Of a stretch of 6,122 nucleotides of DNA, positions 1 through 5,151 are shown in pieces. How positions within the stretch are numbered: position 1 is the first letter of the stretch; every line of letters begins with the position of its first letter. Source of the stretch: Rhizobium sp. (GTDB lineage: Bacteria; Pseudomonadota; Alphaproteobacteria; Rhizobiales; Rhizobiaceae); the NCBI GenBank assembly GCA_003501385.1, contig DNPN01000091.1, positions 5,198 to 11,319 of the forward strand, read 5' to 3'. The notes under the pieces were generated by a model. The model searched no databases. It was not told the origin of the DNA and worked only from the letters and a program-made list of their open reading frames with translations. Made by a program: the position numbers and the translations under genes.

Positions 1-2
1 GA

Positions 3-35
3 GCATTTATGCGTTTCCATGAAACGCGGAAATGC
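3..35. promoter_or_regulatory. 33-bp interrupted palindrome upstream of the hydrolase gene
   Basis: Two nested arms face each other around a centre at base 19. GCGTTTC (11-17) pairs with GAAACGC (21-27) across CAT, and GCATTT (3-8) pairs with AAATGC (30-35). The arms are separated by two unpaired positions on each side (9-10 against 28-29). Thirteen of fifteen positions are complementary. No T-run follows on +, so it does not look like an intrinsic terminator in that direction. It ends 29 bases before the hydrolase start codon, which suits a dimeric repressor operator or a 5' leader hairpin. The assignment as a regulatory site is inference; the symmetry is seen directly. Confidence 0.55.
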
Positions 36-64
36 CCTCAAAAACATGATGGAGGAGACGTGCC

Positions 65-1222
65 ATGTATGAACCCTTTCCCGGAAACTATGTCTGGAAT
101 CTGTCCACCAATCTTGCGCTGATGTGTGGCGGCAATATTGGTGAAATTGATGCCGCCTGCCGCCCGATCCGCGAGGCGGCGGCCCGCGGCGAGGATGCAG
201 GAACGGCATTGTTCTTTGATTCCTGGCTTGACGTGGCAACCAAGGTGCTGGCCATGGCCGATGCTGATCTGCTCGCTGGCCGCAAGCTCTCGGCTGGCAT
301 TAAATACCAGCGCGCCGCAGGCTATTTGTTGTGCGCCGAGCGCATGCAGAGCCGCGATTATGCCCCGCGCTGGGAAGCCTATAACAATGGTCTGGCCTAT
401 TTTCGAAAAGGTGTGGAGCTACAGGGCAAGCCGGTTGAATTCGTTAAAATTCCCTATGAAGGTAGCCATTTCACGGCTCTGTTTATCCCTGCACACAGCG
501 AGGATGGCCGCAAAGCCCCCTGCGTTGTCTCCTGCAACGGGTTGGATTCCATGAAGGAGCAAATCTATGGCGCTGGTAATCCTGAAGCCTTCCGGCTGCG
601 GGGTGTCTCGACCCTGCTGATTGATCAGCCAGGCACGGGTGAAGCCTTGCGCAATCTGGGTCTGGTCGGACGTTATGATGCCGAAGCTTGGGGATCGGCG
701 GCCTATGATTATCTTCTGAGCCGCGATGATGTCGACCATCAGCGCATCGGCATTTTTGGCCTGTCCCTTGGCGGCTATTTTGCGCCGCGCATTGCTGGAA
801 TGGATAACCGCTTCAAGTTGTGCGCCGTGATGGGGGCCAATCACAATTGGGGCGAAATGCAGATTCGCCGCATGGCGCGCGAAGGCGACCGCCCGGTGCC
901 GCATTATTGGGACCACGTTATGTGGGTGTTTGGCAAGAAAACTGTTGAGGAGTTCATGGCATGGGCACCCAACATGAACCTGACCGGCGTGGTCAAAAAC
1001 ATCACTGCGCCTTTTCTCATTACCCACGGCAGTGGCGATCGGCAAATCCCGGTCGAATACGCGCACCAAAGCTTTGATGAAGCCAAGGATAGTGCCAAGC
1101 GTACAATCTACATCACCCAGCCGGAGCATTTTGAGATGGAACATTGCGGTGCCGACAACGGCACAATATTACGCGATTATATCGCCGACTGGATCGGTGA
1201 GACCTTTGCTGAAATGCGTTGA
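65..1222 (+). CDS. alpha/beta hydrolase, FrsA / 2,6-dihydroxypseudooxynicotine hydrolase-like
   Basis: This 385-residue protein has the layout of a family of serine hydrolases with a helical N-terminal half (about residues 1-120) before the alpha/beta-hydrolase core. The family includes FrsA-like esterases and the C-C bond hydrolase acting on 2,6-dihydroxypseudooxynicotine. A family-like NGLDSMKE segment at 158-165 probably helps form the oxyanion hole. The nucleophile elbow is GLSLGG with Ser234, the acid is probably Asp325 in GSGDR, and the base is probably His360 in EHCGADN (His355 is the alternative). Glu264 lies about 30 residues after the nucleophile, where the nicotine-pathway enzyme has an extra catalytic Glu; that equivalence is tentative. 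No signal peptide is visible, so it is probably cytoplasmic. The start is supported by GGAGGAG at 51-57 with seven bases of spacing. It converges on the LysR gene and so is not in the cat operon. Family assignment is good, substrate unknown; release of an aromatic acid or catechol precursor is only a guess from context. Confidence 0.85.
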   Translation: MYEPFPGNYVWNLSTNLALMCGGNIGEIDAACRPIREAAARGEDAGTALFFDSWLDVATKVLAMADADLLAGRKLSAGIKYQRAAGYLLCAERMQSRDYAPRWEAYNNGLAYFRKGVELQGKPVEFVKIPYEGSHFTALFIPAHSEDGRKAPCVVSCNGLDSMKEQIYGAGNPEAFRLRGVSTLLIDQPGTGEALRNLGLVGRYDAEAWGSAAYDYLLSRDDVDHQRIGIFGLSLGGYFAPRIAGMDNRFKLCAVMGANHNWGEMQIRRMAREGDRPVPHYWDHVMWVFGKKTVEEFMAWAPNMNLTGVVKNITAPFLITHGSGDRQIPVEYAHQSFDEAKDSAKRTIYITQPEHFEMEHCGADNGTILRDYIADWIGETFAEMR

Positions 1223-1237
1223 AAGGCATTGTTTTTT
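1213..1237 (+). terminator. weak candidate terminator after the hydrolase gene
   Basis: AATGC (1213-1217) can pair with GCATT (1226-1230) around an eight-base loop that contains the TGA stop codon, and a run of six T follows at 1232-1237 after a single G. The stem is only five pairs with two GC pairs, so it is weak for an intrinsic terminator. It is nevertheless the only stem-plus-T-run visible after this gene. Confidence 0.3.
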
Positions 1238-1252
1238 GAGCTCGGGCACACA

Positions 1253-1311
1253 TGTTGCATGGACCGGATTCCGGACGAGAGTACCCAACCCTTTGGATTT
1301 TTCATGCAACA
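1253..1311. repeat. 9-bp inverted repeat with an internal palindrome in the convergent gap
   Basis: TGTTGCATG (1253-1261) is repeated in inverted form as CATGCAACA (1303-1311), separated by 41 bases. Inside the loop is the perfect palindrome CCGGA-T-TCCGG (1264-1274). The element lies between two convergent genes and could form a structure on transcripts from either strand. No function can be assigned. Confidence 0.45.
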
Positions 1312-1313
1312 CG

Positions 1314-1325
1314 CCTGAATTCAGG
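1314..1325. repeat. perfect 12-bp palindrome CCTGAATTCAGG
   Basis: This dyad sits just downstream of the 1253-1311 inverted repeat in the convergent intergenic gap. With one bulged G, the flanking CG (1312-1313) and CG (1327-1328) extend it into a longer stem. No T-run follows on either strand, so it is not a standard intrinsic terminator. Confidence 0.4.
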
Positions 1326-1410
1326 GCGCGGGTCAGTTCTCAGTGAAAATCAACACCTGCTTTCCTTGAGCCGACATCTATCGCATGGATCGTCGAGGCG
1401 GCAACCAATT

Positions 1411-1422
1411 GCAAAATTTTGC
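1411..1422. repeat. perfect 12-bp palindrome GCAAAATTTTGC beyond the LysR stop
   Basis: This AT-rich dyad lies nine bases past the regulator's stop codon, reading the minus strand. As RNA it would be a poor hairpin because its centre is A/T only and there is little room for a loop. It may mark the 3' end region of the regulator transcript or simply be chance. The gap 1223-1431 otherwise shows no gene. Confidence 0.35.
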
Positions 1423-1431
1423 GACGGAACC

Positions 1432-2364
1432 TTAAAAGGTTGGATGCAAGAGATTATGTTCGAGATCCAGCCAAGGCGGGCGTTCTGCATACATGTCCTG
1501 GATCAACTGTTTTACAAGATCGATATAATGCGAATTATCACCAATTCGGTGGTTGAGAATGACCGGTGACGTCACGCCCTTTCCGTCAAGCAACCGGTAA
1601 TGCACATCTGAGCGCATTTGTCGTGCGGAGGCCGGAATAATGCAAATGCCAGCTTCTGCAGCAACCAAACCCAGAGCCGTCTGGATCTCCCGGACTTCTT
1701 GCACTTCGGCCGGACGGGCATCGTGGCTCTGTAACAGAGCAAGCACTTGATCTGCATATCCTGGGCGAGGTTCCTTGGGGTAAACAATAATTCTGCAACC
1801 ATTCAGAGCAGATACAGAGAGGGGTGATGCGTCTTGGGCAAGCGGCGAGTCTTTTGGAATAGCCGCCACCAGGCGCTCTTCCCGCAGCAACAGACTAACG
1901 ACATTCGGATCACTATGACGTACGCGACCAAAGCCAATGTCGATGCGGCCTTCCTTTAACGCCGGAATCTGTTGGACCGAGACCAGTTCCAACAATTGAA
2001 TATCCAGTTCCGGCGCATATTCGCGCAGCTTTCGTACCAGCGACGGCAGTCCACCGTAAAGTGTAGAGGCCACAAAGCCGATGGATAGAACACTGTTCTG
2101 GTTCAGCCCAACCCGACGGGTAGCCGCCTGCATCTGTTCCACCCGCCCCAGAATTTGCAAGGATTGCTCATAAAATAGCCGACCAGCCTCTGTCAGCCGA
2201 ATTGGCCGGCTTTTACGGATAATCAGAGGCACACCGAGTTGTTCCTCCAGCAATTGAATCTGCCTGCTCAACGGTGGCTGTGCTATGTGCAGAACCTGGG
2301 CCGCGCGCGTAAAATTACGCTCCTGTGCAACGGCGACGAAGTAACGAAGTTGGCGGAGATCCAT
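1432..2364 (-). CDS. catR: LysR-type transcriptional regulator of the BenM/CatM/CatR group
   Basis: This 310-residue protein has the usual LysR length. A winged helix-turn-helix covers about residues 1-60 (MDLRQLRYFVAVAQERNFTRA, then the recognition segment QPPLSRQIQLLE at 29-40). A linker helix follows, then a periplasmic-binding-like effector domain from about 92 to 295. The stretches PALKEGRIDIGFGR, EVREIQTALGLVAAEAGI and the ending with PPWL closely resemble Acinetobacter BenM and CatM. By alignment from memory, Ser100 and Ser129 match the BenM primary effector-site residues Ser99 and Thr128, and Arg161 and possibly Tyr292 match the secondary benzoate-site residues Arg160 and Tyr293. It is divergent from catB across a 163-base gap with an ATAC-N7-GTAT operator, so it probably activates cat (and ben) genes in response to muconate and controls itself. 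AGAAGG lies eight bases before the start on the minus strand. Symbol catR is by role; benM or catM are equally defensible. Confidence 0.9.
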   Translation of the reverse strand: MDLRQLRYFVAVAQERNFTRAAQVLHIAQPPLSRQIQLLEEQLGVPLIIRKSRPIRLTEAGRLFYEQSLQILGRVEQMQAATRRVGLNQNSVLSIGFVASTLYGGLPSLVRKLREYAPELDIQLLELVSVQQIPALKEGRIDIGFGRVRHSDPNVVSLLLREERLVAAIPKDSPLAQDASPLSVSALNGCRIIVYPKEPRPGYADQVLALLQSHDARPAEVQEVREIQTALGLVAAEAGICIIPASARQMRSDVHYRLLDGKGVTSPVILNHRIGDNSHYIDLVKQLIQDMYAERPPWLDLEHNLLHPTF

Positions 2365-2453
2365 GTTGTCGGCCTTCTTGTTTCCAGTAAAAACCTATCA
2401 TTGAAGATATGTTGCGATGCAGCAAGTGCCTATATACAGATAATTTTTCTTCT

Positions 2454-2459
2454 ATTATA
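2454..2459 (-). promoter_or_regulatory. candidate -10 box (TATAAT) for the LysR gene
   Basis: On the minus strand these bases read TATAAT, a perfect match to the sigma-70 -10 consensus, about 95 bases before the regulator's start codon. No good -35 box lies 16-18 bases further upstream, so the promoter would be weak or dependent on bound regulator. The box overlaps the left arm of the operator at 2457-2471, which would explain autorepression of the regulator, a common property of LysR proteins. Confidence 0.4.
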
Positions 2460-2471
2460 CCAAATAGGTAT
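2457..2471. promoter_or_regulatory. BenM/CatM-type LysR operator, ATAC-N7-GTAT
   Basis: ATAC (2457-2460), seven bases and GTAT (2468-2471) match exactly the recognition motif known for BenM and CatM, and contain the general LysR T-N11-A signature (T2458 to A2470). The dyad extends outward from centre 2464: nine of ten positions from 2454-2461 and flanks pair with 2467-2475, the exception being 2456 against 2472. It lies in the divergent gap between the regulator and catB, where such a site is expected. This is probably the high-affinity anchoring site. Confidence 0.8.
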
Positions 2472-2479
2472 GATAAGCG

Positions 2480-2494
2480 ATACCAATGATATTG
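2480..2494. promoter_or_regulatory. partial second LysR half-site pair (ATAC-N7-ATTG)
   Basis: A good left half-site ATAC (2480-2483) is followed seven bases later by ATTG, a degraded version of GTAT. Its centre (2487) is 23 bases, about two helical turns, from the centre of the perfect operator, on the catB side. LysR tetramers of this group bind one strong and one or more weak sites, and the weak promoter-proximal site is where effector-dependent shifts occur. The call rests on one half-site plus spacing, so it is tentative. Confidence 0.35.
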
Positions 2495-2527
2495 GACGTC
2501 TTTTGTGGTTGCGCTTATCGTCAAGCC

Positions 2528-3709
2528 ATGAACACGACCTTTACACCCCTTGTCTCGAAAATAGTCGCTTTGCCCGTTGTTGAGCGGGTCGAAGCCATGC
2601 TTGTCGATCTTCCGACCATCCGGCCGCATAAGCTGTCGGTGGCGACCATGAACGGCCAGACCCTGATGCTGGTCAAAATCTTTTGCAGTGATGGTGTTGT
2701 GGGCATTGGCGAAGGCACCACAATCGGTGGGCTGGCCTATGGCGGCGAAAGCCCCGAGAGCATGAAACTGGCCATTGATACCTATTTCAAACCCCTGATA
2801 CTGGGGCAGGATGCCACCGCCGTGCGGGCATTGATGACGCGCATTGGCAAAATGGTCAAAGAAAATCGCTTTGCCAAATGCGCGGTTGAAACTGCGTTGC
2901 TGGATGCGCACGGCAAGCGCCTTGGCCTGCCTGTCAGTGAATTGTTGGGTGGGCGGCTGCGCAACCGCTTGCCCGTTGCGTGGACGCTGGCGTCTGGCGA
3001 TACCGCCAAGGACATTGCTGAAGCCGAAAAAATGCTGGATTTGCGTCGGCACAATATTTTCAAGCTCAAGATTGGTGCAAAACCCTTGTTGGATGACATC
3101 GCGCATGTTGCGGCCATCAAACGAGCTTTGGGCGATCGCGGTGCGGTGCGGGTTGACGTCAACATGGCGTGGAGCGAAACCGATGCAGCCTACGGCATGG
3201 CAGCCCTTGCCGATGCCGGTTGCGAATTGGTCGAGCAGCCGGTGGCCTCAACGGCTGCCTTGGCGCGTCTTGTGCGCCGTTTTCCAACGGCCTTGATGGC
3301 GGATGAATCGCTGCACGGTCCCGAAAGCGCGTTTGAGCTGGCAAAAATCAGTGGAGCCGATGTGTTTGCCGTCAAGATTGAGCAAAGTGGTGGTCTTTTC
3401 AACGCCCAGCGCGTTGCCGCCATTGCCGATGCCGCAGGGATTGGCCTTTACGGAGGCACGATGTTGGAAGGCGCTTTCGGCACCATCGCGTCTGCCCATG
3501 TATTTTCAACCTTTAATCAGCTGCAATGGGGCACCGAACTGTTCGGCCCACTGCTGCTGACTGAGGAAATTCTCACAACGCCGCTGGATTATAGCAATTT
3601 CGAGCTCGCAGTTCCCCAAGGCCCCGGCCTTGGTATTGAGCTGGACGACGAACGCGTGGCGTTTTTTGTGCGCGACGGATTGCACAAAACCATCAGCGTG
3701 GCTGAATAA
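2528..3709 (+). CDS. catB: muconate cycloisomerase (muconate lactonizing enzyme)
   Basis: CatB converts cis,cis-muconate to muconolactone, the second step of catechol ortho cleavage. It is an enolase-superfamily enzyme: an N-terminal capping domain with the signature DLPTIRPHKL at 27-36, then a TIM-like barrel. All expected catalytic residues are present: the KLK motif with Lys179 and Lys181 (general base), metal ligands Asp210 (RVDVN), Glu236 (VEQP) and Asp259 (ADES), Lys283, and Glu337 in GTELFGPLLLTEE. With this ATG the product is 393 residues, about 12 longer at the N terminus than the Pseudomonas enzyme. No ribosome binding site is evident here, so the start is uncertain. An upstream ATG at 2486 would overlap the partial LysR site, and a TTG at 2570 would give a more typical length. 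The gene heads the catBCA(-benA) run; its stop is 11 bases before catC and overlaps the catC ribosome site. Function is secure; only the start is in doubt. Confidence 0.93.
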   Translation: MNTTFTPLVSKIVALPVVERVEAMLVDLPTIRPHKLSVATMNGQTLMLVKIFCSDGVVGIGEGTTIGGLAYGGESPESMKLAIDTYFKPLILGQDATAVRALMTRIGKMVKENRFAKCAVETALLDAHGKRLGLPVSELLGGRLRNRLPVAWTLASGDTAKDIAEAEKMLDLRRHNIFKLKIGAKPLLDDIAHVAAIKRALGDRGAVRVDVNMAWSETDAAYGMAALADAGCELVEQPVASTAALARLVRRFPTALMADESLHGPESAFELAKISGADVFAVKIEQSGGLFNAQRVAAIADAAGIGLYGGTMLEGAFGTIASAHVFSTFNQLQWGTELFGPLLLTEEILTTPLDYSNFELAVPQGPGLGIELDDERVAFFVRDGLHKTISVAE

Positions 3710-3720
3710 GGAGTGTCATG

Positions 3721-4011
3721 ATGCTGTTTCATGTCCGAATGAACGTCAACTTGCCCCACAACCTTCCACAAGCGGAGGCAGCAGACATTCTGGCGCGCGA
3801 AAAAGCCTATTCGCAAGAATTACAAAACAGCGGCAAGTGGCGCCACATCTGGCGGCTTGCAGGCCAATACGCCAATTACAGCATTTTTGACGTGAGCGAC
3901 AATGCAGAACTTCACGCAATACTGTCTGGCTTGCCGCTGTTTAAATTTATGGAGATCGAGGTGACACCGCTTCTGCGGCATCCCTCTTCCATCCGCGATA
4001 ACGATAGCTAA
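3721..4011 (+). CDS. catC: muconolactone delta-isomerase
   Basis: CatC isomerises muconolactone to 3-oxoadipate enol-lactone, the third step after catechol cleavage; the known enzyme is a small cytoplasmic protein that forms a decamer. The 96-residue product has the family start MLFHVRMNVNLP, the core WRHIWRLAGQYANYSIFDV at 40-58, the LPLF segment near 71-74 and the C-terminal RHPSSI at 86-91, and the usual family length. Two ATG codons are adjacent, at 3718 and 3721. AAGGAG at 3708-3713, which overlaps the catB stop, stands seven bases from the second and only four from the first. That, together with the MLF start of known homologues, favours 3721; starting at 3718 merely adds one Met. The tight spacing to catB indicates co-transcription and probably translational coupling. 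Confidence 0.94.
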   Translation: MLFHVRMNVNLPHNLPQAEAADILAREKAYSQELQNSGKWRHIWRLAGQYANYSIFDVSDNAELHAILSGLPLFKFMEIEVTPLLRHPSSIRDNDS

Positions 4012-4051
4012 CGGCAGCAATTCAGTGCCGAGGAGAGTGGCACTCATTTTT
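4012..4051 (+). terminator. attenuator-like hairpin pair in the catC-catA gap
   Basis: AGTGCC (4024-4029) pairs with GGCACT (4039-4044) over a nine-base loop, and a run of five T follows at 4047-4051, three bases after the stem. This resembles a modest intrinsic terminator inside the operon. A second stem, CGGCA (4012-4016) with TGCCG (4026-4030), uses the same central bases and so excludes the first. Both stems are short, so partial termination, 3'-end protection of catBC mRNA, or chance are all possible. Confidence 0.4.
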
Positions 4052-4078
4052 ACGAAAATCCTAGAGGAGGATGCATAA

Positions 4079-5017
4079 ATGAACGTAGAGATCTTTAATC
4101 GGCCCGACATTCAGGCTTTTCTCAAGACCCTGAGCGGGCTTGATAAAGATGGTGGCAACCCCCGCATGAAAGAGATCACCTACCGGATCATGTCTGACCT
4201 GTTCAAGGCCATTGACGAGTTGAACATCACACCAGACGAATATTGGACCGGCATCGCCTGGCTGAACGAGATTGGTGCGGCGGGTCAGGCTGGCCTGATC
4301 TCGCCCGGCCTTGGCCTTGACCATTTCATTGATGAGCGCCTTGATGCGATTGATGCCGCCCTTGGCATTGAAAACCCAACGCCACGCACCATCGAAGGCC
4401 CGCTTTATGTGGCGGGTGCGCCGGTTTCCACCGGCTTTGCCCGTCTTGATGATGGCACCGACGAAAACGGTCATCTGCTGATTATGCATGGAACCGTTCA
4501 TGGTGCAGATGGCAAGCCGGTTCCCGGCGCGACTGTTGAAGTTTGGCACTGTGACACCCGTGGTTTCTATTCGCATTTTGACCCAACCGGCAAACAGGCC
4601 GAGTTCAACATGCGCCGCACCATTATTGCCGACGACAAGGGCTGTTATAAGTTTCAGAGTATTCTGCCGAGTGGCTATGGCGTGCCTCCGGGCAGCCCAA
4701 CGGAGCAACTGTTGTCAGCTCTCGGCCGTCATGGTCAGCGCCCAGCCCATATCCACTTCTTTGTCAGTGCCGATGGTCATCGCAAGCTGACCACCCAGAT
4801 CAACATCGAAGGTGATCCGCTGGTCAACGATGATTTTGCCTACGCAACACGCGATGGCCTGATCCCGCCGGTGATAGAGCGCACCGACGAGGCAAGCATC
4901 AAGGCCAATGGTCTGTCTGGCCCCTTTGCCGAAATCAAGTTTGATATTCATCTGACGTCTTTGGTGGACGGCGTTGATAACCAGATCAACGAACAGCGCA
5001 AGCGCGCGGCAGCCTGA
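4079..5017 (+). CDS. catA: catechol 1,2-dioxygenase (intradiol, Fe3+)
   Basis: CatA cleaves catechol between its two hydroxyl-bearing carbons to cis,cis-muconate with molecular oxygen. The 312-residue protein has the usual family length. An N-terminal helical dimerisation region (about 1-105) precedes the catalytic beta-sandwich, which begins near the TIEGPLYVAGAP segment at 104-115. The four non-haem iron ligands are all visible: Tyr164 in RGFYSHFDP, Tyr200 in LPSGYGVPP, and His224 and His226 in RPAHIHFF. Arg221 precedes them as in known enzymes, and the numbering coincides with that of the Acinetobacter enzyme. The start is set by AGAGGAGG at 4063-4070 with eight bases of spacing. It follows catC by 67 bases, with a possible attenuator between. 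The enzyme makes the muconate that probably serves as inducer for the adjacent LysR protein. A chlorocatechol-type enzyme is less likely because those are usually shorter and sit with clc-type neighbours. Confidence 0.95.
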   Translation: MNVEIFNRPDIQAFLKTLSGLDKDGGNPRMKEITYRIMSDLFKAIDELNITPDEYWTGIAWLNEIGAAGQAGLISPGLGLDHFIDERLDAIDAALGIENPTPRTIEGPLYVAGAPVSTGFARLDDGTDENGHLLIMHGTVHGADGKPVPGATVEVWHCDTRGFYSHFDPTGKQAEFNMRRTIIADDKGCYKFQSILPSGYGVPPGSPTEQLLSALGRHGQRPAHIHFFVSADGHRKLTTQINIEGDPLVNDDFAYATRDGLIPPVIERTDEASIKANGLSGPFAEIKFDIHLTSLVDGVDNQINEQRKRAAA

Positions 5018-5025
5018 TTGGCAAT

Positions 5026-5050
5026 GCTGGCGGTCCTATGGGCCGCCAGC
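5026..5050 (+). other. strong intercistronic hairpin between catA and benA
   Basis: GCTGGCGG (5026-5033) pairs perfectly with CCGCCAGC (5043-5050). The stem can extend inward through a G-U pair and two G-C pairs to 11 pairs closed by a TAT loop (5037-5039). It begins eight bases after the catA stop and no T-run follows, so it does not look like an intrinsic terminator. Hairpins of this kind commonly protect or define the 3' end of the upstream mRNA segment. A competing stem, CCTATG (5035-5040) with CATAGG (5052-5057), overlaps it. Role is inferred; the pairing is seen directly. Confidence 0.6.
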
Positions 5051-5063
5051 GCATAGGCCGAAG

Positions 5064-5090
5064 CCACACAAAAACACCAAACAAAAACAA
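5064..5090 (+). other. A/C-only leader tract upstream of benA
   Basis: Twenty-seven successive bases contain only A and C, including AACAAAAACAA at the right end. In RNA this stretch would be unpaired. A-rich AAN-repeat tracts are known targets of Hfq (with Crc in pseudomonads) in catabolite control, and C-containing, G-free tracts can help load Rho. Which, if either, applies here is not decided by the sequence. It lies about 60 bases before the benA start. Confidence 0.3.
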
Positions 5091-5118
5091 TTGTCGTCAA
5101 CGACTTGTATGCAAAGTC

Positions 5119-5135
5119 AGAGCCTTTCACGCTCT
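5119..5135 (+). other. small hairpin just before the benA ribosome site
   Basis: AGAGC (5119-5123) pairs with GCTCT (5131-5135) around a seven-base loop, ending five bases before the GGGAG ribosome site. It is short and could be chance, but its position would allow it to affect ribosome access. No complete ATAC-N7-GTAT operator was found in 5018-5151, and no convincing -35/-10 pair either. Confidence 0.25.
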
Positions 5136-5151
5136 ATTTGGGAGATAAATC

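Noticed and set aside
1..72. Possible tail of an upstream gene, since one frame stays open from base 1 to a TGA at 70-72
   Set aside because: Only 23 codons are visible, two frames are open by chance over this length, and the stretch contains the large palindrome. There is not enough to support a partial gene.
419..1144. Long open frame on the minus strand opposite the hydrolase
   Set aside because: It lies wholly inside a well-supported gene on the other strand, has no recognisable domain, and is low-complexity in places. It is a codon-bias shadow.
1252..1569. Plus-strand open frame starting in the convergent gap and running into the regulator's 3' end
   Set aside because: No ribosome site precedes it, the translation is unlike any known protein, and more than a third lies antisense to the LysR gene.
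2315..3106. 263-codon open frame on the minus strand covering the regulator's start and part of catB
   Set aside because: It crosses the divergent control region and the conserved catB coding sequence in antisense, and its translation matches no family I recognise.
4071..4082. Three-codon mini-ORF ATG-CAT-AAA-TGA overlapping the catA start
   Set aside because: Its ATG directly abuts the AGAGGAGG ribosome site with no spacer, so initiation there is unlikely. The catA ATG at 4079 has ideal spacing.
4061..4708. 215-codon open frame antisense to catA
   Set aside because: catA in this region is fully conserved with all expected motifs, and the antisense product looks like a shadow without domains.
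5087..5104. Short dyads ACAATTGT (5087-5094) and GTCGT-CA-ACGAC (5093-5104) as a LysR site for benA
   Set aside because: Neither fits ATAC-N7-GTAT, and the only GTAT nearby (5107-5110) has no ATAC partner seven bases upstream.
5091..5139. A sigma-70 promoter before benA (TTGTCG or TTGTAT with CTATTT)
   Set aside because: The spacings (about 23 bases or no matching -10) are wrong and the matches are weak, so I do not call it.
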